NCBI GenBank assembly: GCA_013368315.1
Contig: JAACJM010000207.1
Span: forward strand, 1 to 64,000
Direction: 5' to 3'
DNA length: 64,000 nucleotides
Source: Tetrapyrgos nigripes
Lineage: Eukaryota > Basidiomycota > Agaricomycetes > Agaricales > Campanellaceae
Shown here: piece after piece, positions 1-11,876 of the stretch
Layout of the letters: each line of letters begins with the position of its first letter
How positions within the stretch are numbered: the first letter of the stretch is position 1
Notes under the pieces: generated by a model
The model's database searches: none
What the model was told of the DNA's origin: nothing
Seen by the model: only the letters and a program-made list of their open reading frames with translations
Program-made: the position numbers and the translations under genes

Positions 1-663
1 TGTGGGCGAGTTGAAACATTTTGTTTCCAATGACAAAGAACTTTCCCCTCATCATGAACTCACTGGTCCCATCATAACAATGGTGGATGGTTGTGAGGAA
101 CACCAAATTGAGAAAATCCTTGATGCTCATCGTTGGGGAAGGTGCTGACATTTCTTGGTATAATGGTCTGGCAAAGGTCCTGAAGAAGATCGATGGATTG
201 CTTATTCCTTAATCAAGGACTGTACAACCCTGGATGAATGGTCTACAGAAGGGGGGATGGCACGGATGTGCCTGAATTCAATGGCGTAATTGAAAATAAT
301 TGATACTGATAAATTTTCTCCTCTTCTCGACAGGTCAGCTTCCACCCTTGATTGCTGTACTGGCAGAAGAAGACTGCAGAAGATATGTCAAGGTTAGGTG
401 GTTTCCCTCTTTCAATTTCTCATGTTTAGTGCTGGGTTTTTGCCTGGTGTGGTTTATGATAGTCATTACTTATATTCCCTGTTGAATTGTGCTTGAGGTC
501 TCTTATTGCTTAGGGTGTTTTTGCTTCTAGGTGGGGAGGGGTGTAAGGACGCTGTCATGCCCTTACCACGTGTCCAGGTCATACCAAGTACTTAGAGTAC
601 CGGTGATACGCCAGACAAAATTCACGGTAGTAAAACACCTAGCGTAGTCCATAATAAAGCAGT
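1..663. other. Non-coding stretch, start of window
   Basis: I find no conserved protein motif in any frame here. The longest open frame (300-485, plus) is short, hydrophobic and has no recognisable family. From about 553 the sequence begins TGTCATGCCC, which could be an LTR start, and it leads into the LTR-like repeat that follows. The first 540 bases may be the tail of an element lying outside the window. Confidence 0.3.
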
Positions 664-1190
664 ATTGACATCTCTTAAGGGAATATAAGGACTAGAGTGA
701 GCCCTGAGCTGCTAGTTAAAACCTAGCAGACTAGAAAAGTGATAATATAATAACAATTAAGTGCTTATAGATGGGTATGCTCATTCTAAGTACTATGATA
801 GATGTATATTATCCAAGATGGTAATAGCAGACCCAAGTAATGATATAGATAGAGGTCCTAAGGGACTATAAAACATATCCTATTACTACCACTAGTACCG
901 CTAAGGTAACTCAAAGGGATGGTGAAGTAGGGGATAGCCCCTATTCGCGAGCAAGGGCAGACGCGCACGCAACACAAGCCTCAGGCCGAAGGCTGATCGG
1001 AAAGGCTATAGCGGTTATCGGACATTTGGAACTAGCCTCGCTAGGGTCTAGATCTATGAGATCGGTGGATTCTGAAGGTACCGAGAGTATTGGAGGAATA
1101 TTATGGGATCCTACAGAGCATCTGTGGGCAGAAGTAGGACAATATGTATATGTCTAGAACCCTAGAAATGTCAGGAATCTAACTATGAAG
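664..1190 (+). repeat. LTR-like non-coding repeat, copy A
   Basis: This block shares a colinear, diverged sequence with 3095-3545. Shared words include GGACTAGAGT, GAGCTGCTAGTTAAA, CTCATTCTAAGTACTATG and AGTAGGACAA followed by GTATATATG-like sequence, in the same order. No protein is encoded. Similar non-coding sequence continues to about 1979, where it ends TTATAACA. A TATA-like GTATAAAAGG lies near 1822. With TGTCATGCCC at 553, a long LTR (about 553-1979) is possible but unproven, because I see no primer-binding site after it. Copy A is rich in CpG and copy B is almost devoid of it. Confidence 0.5.
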
Positions 1191-2397
1191 AAGGGACGCC
1201 TAGCGGGACACTCTATAAAGAGATATAGAGGATAGAAGCGCTAGAACACGGCAGATCCAAAAGATCGGAATAACGACCCGAATGGGTAACAGTATTTCCG
1301 GATTGGGACTATATGCTCGGCAAACGCTAGAAAAAGCGTTGAAGAGTGTAGGACAACGCTAGGAAGGTAGAATAAAGTGCTACATAGAGCTGGACTCTAG
1401 TAGAAGATAAATATGGTACTTACCTAGTCAGGGGCGGCCTGGCGTTAGACGAGTAAGGTTGAACGATGGGAATAACGGCGCCTAAAGAAACTACGGCTAC
1501 ATGTATATTCCTAGCGAAAAGGTGCACTAGTGGATACTGTAGTCATAGGTGGAGCTTGGTGTGTCAACAATACTGGCTGCGCTAACCAGAGCGGTACTCA
1601 GAATAACGAGACGGATTAAGCAAGAGGGACTAAAGAAATCCCTAATCAAAATTTAGATAATGAATGGACAGTTTCTAGATACCCAATATAGCAGGACTTT
1701 ACTTACGAGGAAAGTAGATAGACCCCGCTAGCGATTTTATTGTGCATTTGTAATTTTCTTTGCGTACCTTTTTGCGGACATTCAAATTAAAGCAGTAACT
1801 GTATAGTTGTAGCTACTGGTAGTATAAAAGGACCAGGTATTACTAGTAGCTACCCAAGCCACATACTGTAGAGTACCGGATTTCGCTAGTAATTAGTGGA
1901 AACATGAAACACTGGACTAAAGCTTCTATCATTTACCTTGCACTCCAAAAGAGTATAAATTGTGTGTTGGTTATAACAAGTGTCTATAAAATTTAACAAG
2001 TGTGGTTCTAAATTTGTGAACTTATTGTGTTTGACCTTTGGTCTTTGTGTGTGTGTTTGTGATTTTGAACTAAGGCATTTGTGGCCTTCAAAAACTGTGT
2101 TAGATCTTTGGGGCTTGTTAGTCCATTTGGTGTTATATTTGTGTCTTCGCGCGCTAGCGCAAAAGTGTTATCAAAACCCCACAAAAGTTCTTATAGTACA
2201 AGATTGGTTGAGACTTTGAGTACTCTGACTACTCGGAACACTCGTCTTCTTTCAAGATTGTATAAAGGTTTTTATGTTTTTAGTACATAAAGTACATATT
2301 TACCAAAGACTACTTATTACCGATCTCTGTCTTGGTTCTTCCTTCCTCTTTCCTTCCATCATCTAAGTGTATCATACGATCCCTCACCCTCTTACAT
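1191..2397. other. Non-coding stretch with TATA-like box near 1822
   Basis: No gene is recognised. The first part is probably the rest of the LTR-like sequence of copy A. The frames around 1980-2290 encode short hydrophobic peptides with no family signature. Confidence 0.3.
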
Positions 2398-3060
2398 CTA
2401 TACAATGTGTGCCTGTTCTTTTGTGTGACTCATGAGTGTTCTCGCCTTATAAGGTGAGTTTCCAGCATCATGCGTCATCATCCAGAGGAAGTTCCTTGCT
2501 TTCCTTGCTAGGTCTTTATGCCGCATTGCTTTCCAGATCACTTCCACTTTTGGGATCACAGAAAGCCTCCTTGACTTGAGACTGCACTTTTGCAATGTTC
2601 TGGACTGTTCTTCTTCTAGGTCCATTTTTCTTTCTTTCTTTCCTTACTTTTCCTTCTCATATGGCTTGATAGGTTAACACTTGGGTCATTTTACTTAGTT
2701 TTGCCCCAGTGAGCATTAGCTTGTTAGCATTTCTGATATATATTTTGTCTTCTTCTTTTTCTGTGCCTTCATTGGCAAGTCTATCTGCTTCCTCATTCCA
2801 TATGTGGCTGTTGTGACCTTTAATCCATTTGAGCTGAGTCTCCTGTCCTTGCTTCCTGAGGCTGGTTACTGTGGCTTTTATCAGCTTGCAGTTTTAACTC
2901 CAATGTATCCCTTATCTTCATTTGCTTGTATGTTTGAGGTGAGTTGGGTTTGTGCATATCTTGAGTCTGTCTCAGGGGTGCTAACCAATTTGCACCAGAG
3001 CTTCCCATTCCCTTCCTGGTGCTTCATTTGAGCTCTTGGAAACTTGTATGGATCTGCTGA
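2398..3060 (-). pseudogene. RNase H domain remnant of a fungal non-LTR-type element
   Basis: The minus strand, read across frames, gives an RNase H1-like C-terminal segment: QLKWIKGHNSHIWNEEADRL (about 2770-2845) has the W-x-K-GH...NE-x-AD-x-LA pattern of retroelement RNases H. It is followed by KLMLTGAKLSKMTQVLTYQA (about 2665-2730), then IWKAMRHKDLARKARNFLW (about 2500-2560). The last two motifs are, from memory of the family, the typical tail of Agaricomycete reverse-transcriptase/RNase H ORFs. There are frameshifts between the segments, no start codon and no reverse transcriptase, so this is a truncated relic. The element class (LINE-like versus other) is inference. Confidence 0.6.
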
Positions 3061-3094
3061 CACACCATACAAAATTTGTGTATAGAAATGTTAA

Positions 3095-3545
3095 TTGAAA
3101 GGACTAGAGTCCTGAACTGCTAGTTAAAGCGCTAGTGGACTAAGTGTACACACCAGTACAATAAAGCTAAATACTTATGAATAGGGTGTGCTTATTCTAA
3201 GTCCTATGGTTGATGTGTACAGTGCTTCAGTTATAGTAGCACATATACTATACAAAGGTCTATAAAGACTTTGTAACAAATTCCTATTATAACACAACTC
3301 AAGGGAAAGTGAAGTCCCTATTCACAGGCAAGGAACACATTGGCTATACAACCCAGACTCTAGTGCTTAAACAATCACTGGTTGAGAATTGCACCATAAT
3401 TGGAGAAATCAGAGGAAAACCCTAGTAAACCAACTAGTGGTATAATAATTGATACCTTGCTTATAAGCAAAACAGAAGGAATAGGATAGATAAGTAGGAC
3501 AAAGTATATATGCACGAGTTCCTAGAAAGCTCACCTTCCATATGG
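3095..3545 (+). repeat. LTR-like non-coding repeat, copy B (CpG-depleted)
   Basis: This is the diverged second copy of 664-1190 in the same orientation. It keeps the order GGACTAGAGT, GAACTGCTAGTTAAA, TTATTCTAAGTCCTATGG, AACTCAAGGGA, then AGTAGGACAAAGTATATATG. Where copy A has CpG (for example CGCGAGCAAGG), copy B reads CACAGGCAAGG. It is nearly free of CpG, which suggests deamination of methylated cytosine. Confidence 0.5.
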
Positions 3546-4255
3546 TATTAGAAGTCATCTTGGACCAGACAGTAGAGCATGAAAAAGATTAGCTTTGAAC
3601 CAATTAAATGGACTCTCCGCCTTGTAGTTTAATGTCTTTGCATCAGACGTGGGGTGTGCCTGGGCACTGTGAACCCAAAGTTGAACCAAGCTGGGACTCC
3701 AGGACTAAGGTTGATACTTGAAGTCTAATACCCTGGGCAAGGCACCAGAGTAAGATCCTCCAGGCTCCAGCCAGAAAGACATTGGGTCTGCCATTTTGCA
3801 GGCTTTCCATATCCTCCTCGTTGGGTCCCCAGGGAGCATCCCCACAAGTTTCTAGTCATTAGGGACTGCTAGAAAGGACGACCAGTTGCTGATCATCAGG
3901 AAATCTACCCACTGGTAATACACTGATTATTATTGAGAAAATCTCGAAAAAGTCGGAAATTTCCTGAATTTTGACACATTTCCTGTATTTCTCTGATGGA
4001 TCCTTTTGAAAACTGTTGATTTCCTGAAACTTCTGGTACACTACTGATACTATTTAGATAATTTATACCTGCCTTTCAACTGTTACTTCCCATTTATGTT
4101 TCAGATCATGAACAATGGACACAATCCATAATAGATCACATATCATAAATAAGACAGTTAGAGTACATAAGGAATGTATAGATAGAGTGGGGAGAATAGA
4201 TATTGAGATAGAGTATGGAGAATAGACAATAATAATAGCTAAAATGAAAGATACA
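3546..4255. other. Intergenic stretch, no gene recognised
   Basis: No conserved coding signal is seen. TTTCCTG(A) words recur at about 3958-4030 and again near 9770-9780, beyond the transposase. That may mark the outer ends of a Plavaka-type element, but I could not find a clean terminal inverted repeat. Confidence 0.25.
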
Positions 4256-6224
4256 TTACTTGGCAGCCTGAGACAGTACTTCCTTAGCTGCACCAAGAAC
4301 AGCTGCATCACCAGCAGCAGTGGTATCTGCTGCTGCCACCCCAGTAGTCTCAGCAGTCACAATGACAGTCTCATCTTTCAAAGGTTCTGCAAAAGCATCC
4401 CAATTGACCTGATGAAAAATTTTGGGCTCCAGATAGGCTGTGAGTTGCAGGTGCAACAGAATGACTAGTAAGACTGTGTTAGTAAAGATGTAAAGCAAAT
4501 GAAGATCACTCACAAAGCCTATCATGCATAATTTTTGTGAGCACAGTTCTTGTTTGATGCCTCCATCTCCTCAACAAGCTCAATGTATCCAAACCATTGG
4601 CACTGAAGCCCAACTGGGGGAAACTTGGCTATTGTGCTAAGTGAATGGTCAAGGAGAATGGCATGGATCTGTATGTGAGTGAATGAAAAGGTACAGAAAA
4701 GAAAGAACAATGCTTACAGTGCAAGCTGCAGTAGCAACCATTGCTTTCAGTACCTCCAGCTCATACCTGGCAGTGGTGTGGTCTGGGAGTGACAACATGA
4801 AAAGCTGGTTTCGATATGTGTCAAGCAGCTGAGCAAATTTGTTATTGCTGAAAAACATCTCACTGATGTACTTGTGGATGACTGGATGCATGAATGGACT
4901 CTGGTAGTCAAAGTCGCAGACTGGGACAACATATCTGGTCAGTGAGTGTGAAAGACAGCAGAAAACAATGACCACCTACCCCATTCTTCGAGTAGATGTA
5001 ATTGCTGTCCTGGACAAGCTCAGCAGCCAGTGTAATACCTTCAGGAAAACTGTCAAGACCAAGTGCTGTAAGGACAGTGGAGGTCGGAGTATCTTGCACT
5101 CAAGTGAAATCCTTGTGGCTGTCTAGTTACCATAGTGAACACATTTGAAAAGAGAAAAAGACATACATATTTGACCAGTGGCTTGGCTCACTCCAACCAG
5201 TCTGCAATATCTCCTTGTGCATCATATCCAAGTTGTTTGGCAGCATCAATGAGAGCTTTAAGAGTGATGACCTTGAGATTTCTAGACACAGGGCATCTTT
5301 TGGCATCCAAAACAAGTTTGAGGACACCAAGAATGCATCCCAGGTTGATGACAGCATGGATATGTGACTGTAAGTTGAGTCGTTGTGTGGCTCCAGAATG
5401 ATGTCAGACTCCTTGTCCCACTCAATTTTGTCTTCAGAGGAATCATCATCAGAGTTAGGAGCAGGAATCAACTTCGCCTTGCTGGCTGCAGCCTTGGATG
5501 TTGAAAGAGCTATGATAAAAGTCAGTACTATTTCAGTGAAAATGGAAACATGTACTTTGTCTCTCATTTTCTTTGCAGCCTTGCCACTGATAGCCAGATG
5601 TTCATATACTAGAAGGGTGCAGAGACATACCTTTCATGGGGCCTGGTCCTCTTCAAGGTCACCAGTGTCATCATTGTCTGATGATTCCTCTTTTTCTTTG
5701 TCATCTTCTTCATCTGCAGAAGAAGGCTCAGTGAAGCCTCCAATGCTGGTGAGAGGCCTGTCAATGTCTGATAGAATGACCTGTCCAGAGGAGGAGTGAG
5801 ATTTATGGGAAGGAACAATTTCAACCTCATTGTCGTCATCAAAGATGCTGTCCAAGACTGGCACTGAAATTGATGAGTAAGCACAAGGCACAGGGACAAT
5901 AGATATGTAGTGACAGACAAATGACACATTTGTAGCTGTTGCCCTTGCACCTTGACACTATCACAGGAGCTGGCACATCAAGATGTTAGCAAGTACCCTT
6001 CAAATATGATCAGTGATACACAAATCTCATCATCAAGATGATGTCCCACATCTCTGTCAAGGTCACAGTCTTCCTCCTCCATGTCAATGTCTCCATCTCC
6101 ATTGCCATCTTCTGCATCTTGTTCCTCCTCAGCCTCTTTTTGAACTTTACTAGTTTTACAAGTGGTAAGACAAGTACAGTTTGCCAGTTTTGGCAGAGGA
6201 TTTTGCAGGGGGATCTTTGGGCAT
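4256..6224 (-). CDS. DUF6532-domain protein
   Basis: A multi-exon gene on the minus strand. I chose the start at 6224 (MPKDPPAKSSAKTGK), followed by an acidic, low-complexity N-terminus (runs of D and E, about 5640-6100). The conserved part has KVITLKALIDAAKQLGYDA (about 5230), LAAELVQDSNYIYSKNG (about 4990-5045), PFMHPVIHKYISEMFFSNNK (about 4850-4900) and ELEVLKAMVATAACT (about 4730-4770). This order matches the DUF6532 family of Agaricomycetes as I know it; its function is unknown. The last exon ends with an alanine-rich tail and TAA at 4256. Plausible GT-AG introns join the exons, but one in-frame TGA after DIADWLE and several uncertain junctions mean it could be degenerate. It lies head-to-head with the Plavaka transposase, about 360 bp apart, and may be carried by the same element. 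Confidence 0.6.
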
Positions 6225-6587
6225 GGAAGAAAGGTGGAAAGGATAGGTTCGCAAATACTTTCAAATTTTTGATGATGCAGCTAAGCATGTACCCTATTGC
6301 AGGATCAATCAGGACTGGAGTTTGCTAAACAACTTACTGCCAAAACCATTTCCCTCAAAAAAATACATCACCTATCCACCACTACATACCTTACCTCAAT
6401 AGATGATCTCATCTGCTCAGGTTGCTCCTTTATTTTCAAAAGGATTAATGATCTCAACTAGCACTGGATCAAGACGACCATACCAGCATGCATGAAAGCT
6501 GCAAATGCAGAAATGGAGCAACTCCATCAGAATAGTTCTGGCCCACACTGACCTCACAAGCCTTGCAAGATTCACTGCCCAAAGGTT
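6225..6587. promoter_or_regulatory. Divergent spacer between DUF6532 gene and transposase
   Basis: This roughly 360-bp gap separates the start of the minus-strand DUF6532 gene from the first coding frame of the plus-strand transposase, so it should hold both promoters if either gene is expressed. No defined TATA box or repeat stands out. Confidence 0.3.
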
Positions 6588-9500
6588 TTGGCACATCCTC
6601 TCAACTCAGGTGCTCCCTCCATACATGCTTTGGATGACGACAAGGATGAGCATGATGAGCTGAACCTTTTTGTTGGAGACTTTTTTGGGCAAGACTACAG
6701 AGTAGAGGATTTTCTGGGTTTTGAAGGAGCCAGCAACAAAGGAGATGTTGGATTGGGTACTGGGGAAAGTGTTGCTGCCAGTGACAATACAGATGAAGAA
6801 GATAAGGGAGTTGTTCTAGAGTTGACTTGGGAGCTGCCCCAACCAAATCCTGCACCAGCTGCAGAGCCCATGGACAATGATGACAACATGTCCACCCCAC
6901 CTCAACAACCAGCCAATGTCCCTCTTCACAATGTTGCAGCCCACTGTGATGGTGTACATGCTGTCAAATTCAGTGGCCAAGCTGGTACTCCTGTTACAAA
7001 CTCTAACATTTCATCCTATGACTCTACCAATGGCTTCAGCAAATATAAAACCAGTATTGATGGTAGTGATACAAATTGATGGGCTCCCTTTATTTCCCAC
7101 ATGGATTGGGAGATGGTGTGCTGGGCAAGGATGAGAGGGACTGGGTCAACAGTATTAAAGGGGTACGTAACTTAGTGCTAACATATTGTTTACTATGCTA
7201 TGCAGGTTTATGAGGCTCTTGGTCTTTCCTACCAGAACAGCAAGGAGCTCAACTGCCTCATTGATTCTATGCCCAAACGCTGGCCATCATTTACCCAAGA
7301 AGAGGTGGTTATTGCAGGTGAGGTTCTCAATCTTTACAAGCAGGACATCTTGAAATGTATTCATGCTCTCTACAGGAACCCAGACTGCTGTCAATACATG
7401 TGCTTTACCCCCAAATGCCATTATGCTGATGCAGACCATACCATTTGTCTGTTTCATGACTTTCATACAGGCAAGTGGTGGTGGGCTATGCAGGTCAGTC
7501 ACTGCTTGTCTATATACAGTACTATGCTAACTTATTGTGTGTTCTAGAAAGCCATTGAGGAGGACAAACCAGGAGCTACTCTAGTCCCAGTTATTATTTC
7601 TAGTGACAAGACACAAGTTACCTTATTTTTGAAATAAATCTGACCATCAGTAACCTTCCAAAAGAGATTCGCTGAAAGCCCTCTCAGCAAGGCCAGGTAC
7701 TCTTGGTGTACCTTCCAACTTCACGACTTGAGCATATTACCAACAAAGCAGCTTGTTGTCAGGCAGTGACGAACCTCTTTCACACCTGCATGAAAGATGT
7801 CTTGGAACCTCTCAAGACAGCAGGAGCTGATGGGATTGAGATGCAAAGTGGAGACAGGATGGTTCAGCAGTACCATCCCATACTTGCTGCCTATGTGGGT
7901 GACTATCCAGAGCAAGTGCTTGTCACCACTGTTTTCTATGGGGACTGTGCTATGTGTCCTGCAGAGAAGGATGAGCTTGGGGACTATCCTTTTGAGGCAG
8001 GTTTCTGAAGCATGGAAGAGGCTGTCAGTGCTGCACATACTATTGGGACAGATACCTGGGCTGAGAACTGCCTCAATGCCAACATCAAACTTGTCCAGCA
8101 TCCCTTTTGGGAAAATTTACCCTATACACATATCTTCTGTTCTGTTACCCCCAACCTCCTCCATCAGCTCTACCAAGGGGTAATGAAGCACCTTATCAAG
8201 TGGTTATTGCACATTTGTGGTGCTCAAGAGATTGATGCACAAGTTTGCTGACTCCCTCCTAGTCATGGCATGCGTCATTTTCAAAAGGGCATAACAACAT
8301 TATCTCATGTCAAATATGCTCATTTCTTCTGGGCACTGTTATTGATACACCATCATTGTCTGTACACCAGTCTCATGAGCTTCTTACTGCAACTCAGGCC
8401 CTTCTCGACTTCTTATATATTGCCTCATTCCCTATTCATTCTACTGAAACTTTGGGGGCTCTTGATGAGGCATTGGCCACCTTCCACAATCACAAGCAAA
8501 TCTTCATCAACTTGTGTGCTAGACAGCATTTCAATTTCCCTAAACTCCACTTCCTCATCCACTACTCTCCCTCCATACAACTCTATGGAACAACTGACAA
8601 CTACAACACCGAGACCACGGAACGCCTTCAAATTGACTTTGCCAAAGACACCTACTGGTCAACTAACCACAAAGACAAGTATGCGCAGATGACCGTCTGG
8701 CTGGAACACCAAGAGAAGGTTGCCTATCATATGACATATATCAATTGGAGATGCATGCAAGATATGGCACCTGCACCTGTTATCCCTGTTGATCCACTGG
8801 TGCAGGTATCTGGTGTATGCTTCAACTTTCCTGGTGCTCAATGGACATTGTCAGATATGAGATGTGAGTACCAGCAGAGGTACACCAAGCATCCCAGTGT
8901 CAATTCAGTTGTTTTATTCAAACTTGAGGATGCTGTTGGCAATCGAGGTCATGATGCATTGGCCTGTTTTATTGTTCAATTCCACCAACCTGATTATACA
9001 CCAATCCAGGTTGAGGAATATGCACAAGTGACTGTTCTACCATTTTCATCAGTGCCAGTTTGGCACTCTATCAAGTTTTTCAACAAAGACTTGTATGGTA
9101 ATGAGACCCTGGACATTGTGGCAGTGCATCCTCATTGATATGGCACTGATGGTCAGGTTACGCATGGTTTCCAGTTTGACACTGTGTTAGTCAAAGTGAG
9201 GACTTCTGATGGTGACGACAACTTCGTAAGAGGTGAATTGCCAGTTCTCTTCATTGTTCTGATGCTAATTCTTATGATAGACATGCAAGTTGCTTGAATA
9301 TGAGTAATCTTCTCAATCTCTGAGAAAAACCTTGCTACTGTTCTCCCCATAAATGTCTACCCACACAAACACTTGGCATTCGTGGAATGGTTTACGAAAT
9401 TTGGCCGCAATCCAGATCCGCATTCCAGTTCATACCAGGTAAAGCCTCAGATGAAGGCTGATGGTTCATGTGCAGCATCAATCATTCCCACTTCCACGAT

Positions 9501-9639
9501 TCAGTGGAGTGTACATCTTTTACTGAAGTGGGGTGGACCAGTGCCTGCATCATAGACACATGAGACTGTGATGGATGATTGTACCACTTTCTTTGTCAAC
9601 CCATACTGCAATCACCACACATACATAAATGTAGGATAG
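6588..9639 (+). pseudogene. Plavaka-type DNA transposase, decayed
   Basis: Motifs in order match Plavaka transposases (CMC/CACTA-like superfamily) as I know them: an acidic N-terminus (6600-6900); APFISHMDWEMVCWARMRG (about 7082-7140); YEALGLSYQNSKELN (7206-7250); YADADHTICLFHDFHTGKWW (about 7425-7485); IISSDKTQVTLF (about 7596); YHPILAAYVGDYPEQVLVTT (about 7873-7930); DFLYIASFPIHSTETL (about 8410-8455); FPKLHFLIHYSPSIQLYGTT (about 8540-8595); NHKDKYAQMTVWLE; HLAFVEWFTKF (about 9371-9402) and TFFVNPYCNHHTYINVG ending at TAG 9637-9639. Two introns are clear (about 7160-7205 and 7493-7548), both with a GCTAAC branch point. Lesions: in-frame TGA at 7078-7080, near 7674 and near 8250, where the family usually has Arg; frameshifts near 7630, 8010 and 8310; further breaks near 9290. 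It is not functional. The true start codon is unclear. Confidence 0.85.
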
Positions 9640-9783
9640 CAATGTAAATGAACAATAATCTACTGGAAGTTTGAAGAGGCCCTTGATAATTTGTAGAAAT
9701 TTTTGGAAAGTTACAGTGCTGCTTGCACTATCAAAAATATCTGTAACTTTTCAATACATTATCAAAAAGCATATTTCCTGATG

Positions 9784-10200
9784 ATTTAATCTCCTTTGCT
9801 AAGGGAGACCCTAAAGGCTAGTTTACAGTTATCACAGACTGCTCAACAGAGACAACCATTTGCCAATTTAATCTCCTTGCTAAGGGAGACCCTGCAGAAC
9901 TAGTTTATATTCATTTCAGACTGATTAGAGGGCCTGACCATTTGTCAATGCTAACCTCCTTTGCTAAGGGAGGGCCTTCCTCTCTATTTACTGTCATCAT
10001 GGACACAGAGCATGATGTTGGACCCTGCAAACCCCCAAAGGAGACTTTAATTTCCAGGGAGTATGGCTACATCTGCCACCATGAGAATCCTTTACTAAGG
10101 GATACTCACCTGTTTTACTATATGTCCTTCATCGTGAGAGTCTCAGACATTGAGTGAGCTTCTCCATTTGAGAATTCTTACAGCCTTTGCCAAGGGCCAG
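9784..10200 (+). repeat. Tandem 82-83-bp units with a CTCC...GGAG hairpin
   Basis: CTCCTTTGCTAAGGGAG occurs at 9791 and 9956, and the shorter CTCCTTGCTAAGGGAG at 9873, a spacing of 82 and 83 bp. Between them are shared words such as ACTAGTTTA(C/T)A and CAGACTG. Two weaker copies follow near 10087 (ATCCTTTACTAAGGGAT) and 10182 (CCTTTGCCAAGGG). Each core is an inverted repeat able to form a short hairpin. Lying just downstream of the transposase, the array resembles the subterminal repeats of CACTA-like elements, but that role is inference. Confidence 0.65.
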
Positions 10201-10519
10201 CTCACTGCAGAGTCATGTGAAAACATGCAGCTGGAAGTATGTCCAAAGTGGACATGTAGCAGTCCAACCCAGGCAAACACCAAAAGGGCCCAAGAGACAC
10301 AAGTTTGCAAGGAGAAGGTTCCAGAAACACCAAAGGGTACAACCAGAAGCCTTTGTACATAGCAGAGAAATGTATCTACCCACTTATGACCCTACAGCAC
10401 TGAGAAACCCTCAATCCTCACACTCAAAGAGTGTGGGTACACGTAGCTAGCTCTTCACTTCAATCCACTGTGTTGGGCTCTGGCACAGCGATAGCCAGTC
10501 CTCAGCCTACTCCATTCTG
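10201..10519. other. Spacer after the hairpin repeats
   Basis: Two overlapping short open frames (10150-10450) show no recognisable domain. The base composition resembles the surrounding element debris. Confidence 0.25.
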
Positions 10520-11225
10520 GTGACGAGAGTGCAATTTGATCTGCTCACCTTTCAGACTCAACTCTCTGGCTTCTGTGGTGCAAACAGCTTTTTTTCCAGC
10601 TCCTCTGCTATTTTTTCTTCTGACACGTATATGGACCCCCAACCTTTTGATGGCTCTGGTGACACATCCCCATTGCTAAAAACTTTTGATGTGCACTCCA
10701 AGAAGAAGTCCTTGTCATGGAAGGCAAAAAGCTTTGAGAAACTGGTCACAGGGGATGCTACAAATTGGTGGTATGGAGTTAGGATGGACTACTGGGATGA
10801 ACTCTGGAAGAAGTTTGTGGTTTACTGGAAGAATATCAGGCAAAATGCAAGGCTATTGATTTGGAGGCACCAAATGCACCTGTCCAACCCGTTGCAGTCA
10901 ATTGGGTCACCATAGAACCTCCCCCCTACCAAAACCAGAACCATCTTCCTCTCATCCCATCTTTTCCATCCTTGTTAACACTGGGATTCTTGACCACAAT
11001 GGTGTCTATGACAAGGCATATGCACAGCTTTCACAAGCGGGGTCTGCATACAAGGAGAAGATTTTTCAAGTCATTTGGGACACCGCTTTTGAGTTGGGAA
11101 GGAAATGTGGTCTATCAGTAGGATTGAGAGCATCTAGTGTCTCATGGGTAGAGTCAAGAATCACAACAAGTCTGGATGGGTATTGTTGGACCGAAGCAGG
11201 ACTCTCAGACAGACTTCATACATAG
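10520..11225 (+). pseudogene. Gag-like remnant (tentative)
   Basis: The plus frame reads PFDGSGDTSPLLKTFDVH, then LSWKAKSFEKLVTGDATNWW and DYWDELWKKFVVYW. This resembles the retrotransposon gag pattern (F-x-G-x-GD ... L-x-G-x-A-x-x-W ... W-x-x-L-x-x-x-F). A frameshift near 10850 moves the continuation (AIDLEAPNAPVQPVAVNWVT) to another frame, and a further segment (GVYDKAYAQLSQAGSAYKEK) lies near 11000. No protease or reverse transcriptase follows. It may be an accessory gene of the neighbouring element instead. I am not sure of the family. Confidence 0.35.
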
Positions 11226-11876
11226 ATCCAGATGATTAGCTACTTGTGTACAGTGTTCTTAGGACAGACTTAAAATCATCCTGCCACAGGATGATTTGTT
11301 GGCTGATTATTTCATAAAGGAATTCAGGATTCTTTGGTTATATATTAGATTGTTTTTCAGTCTATGGTAGAATACTTCATTGGTTACATTTTATCCTATC
11401 CAATAGGTTGTCTTCAACTGTAGGTTGATATAGCATATCAATCTATGGTAGTCTAAAAATCAATCTATGTGACCCCCACAGTGTTCCTCGCCATCCATTG
11501 CCAGTGAAACACTCACAGATATATCAAACATAGAACCAGGAACTGAGCATTGGCCATCGGGTTCAGTGGATGGCACAAGGGAGCTACAGCTCAAATTGAA
11601 TGTGTTTATCACTTGCCTCCAGCTCGATGACTGCGACACTGTTTGATTCTTTTAGCAATTTTTTGGCTGCTCTTGAAGAACTCAGTGCCTCATTAGGGCC
11701 TTCGACTTCTGCAGCACTTCCACCCACTCAAAAAAATTGCTTCCCATCAAGGAACACAGTTCACTGAGACCCAGGTGAATATGGGCTCTCTTCATACCAA
11801 AACCGGCAAAAAGAGGACTCATACTGATGCCTTTTTAGGTGGGGAATGATCAGGCAAATTAGCAAAAGCTGATGCA
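11226..11876. other. Degenerate stretch, no gene recognised
   Basis: Short frames are broken by many stops. TAGGTTG(A) and CAATCTATG(G) words recur around 11330-11470. The frame near 11630-11720 gives a serine/alanine-rich peptide that may belong to the same broken gene as the next feature. Confidence 0.25.

Noticed and set aside
553..1979. A complete LTR retrotransposon at the window start
   Set aside because: TG...CA-like ends can be chosen, but no primer-binding site, gag, pol or paired LTR with a target-site duplication was found, so only a repeat is reported.
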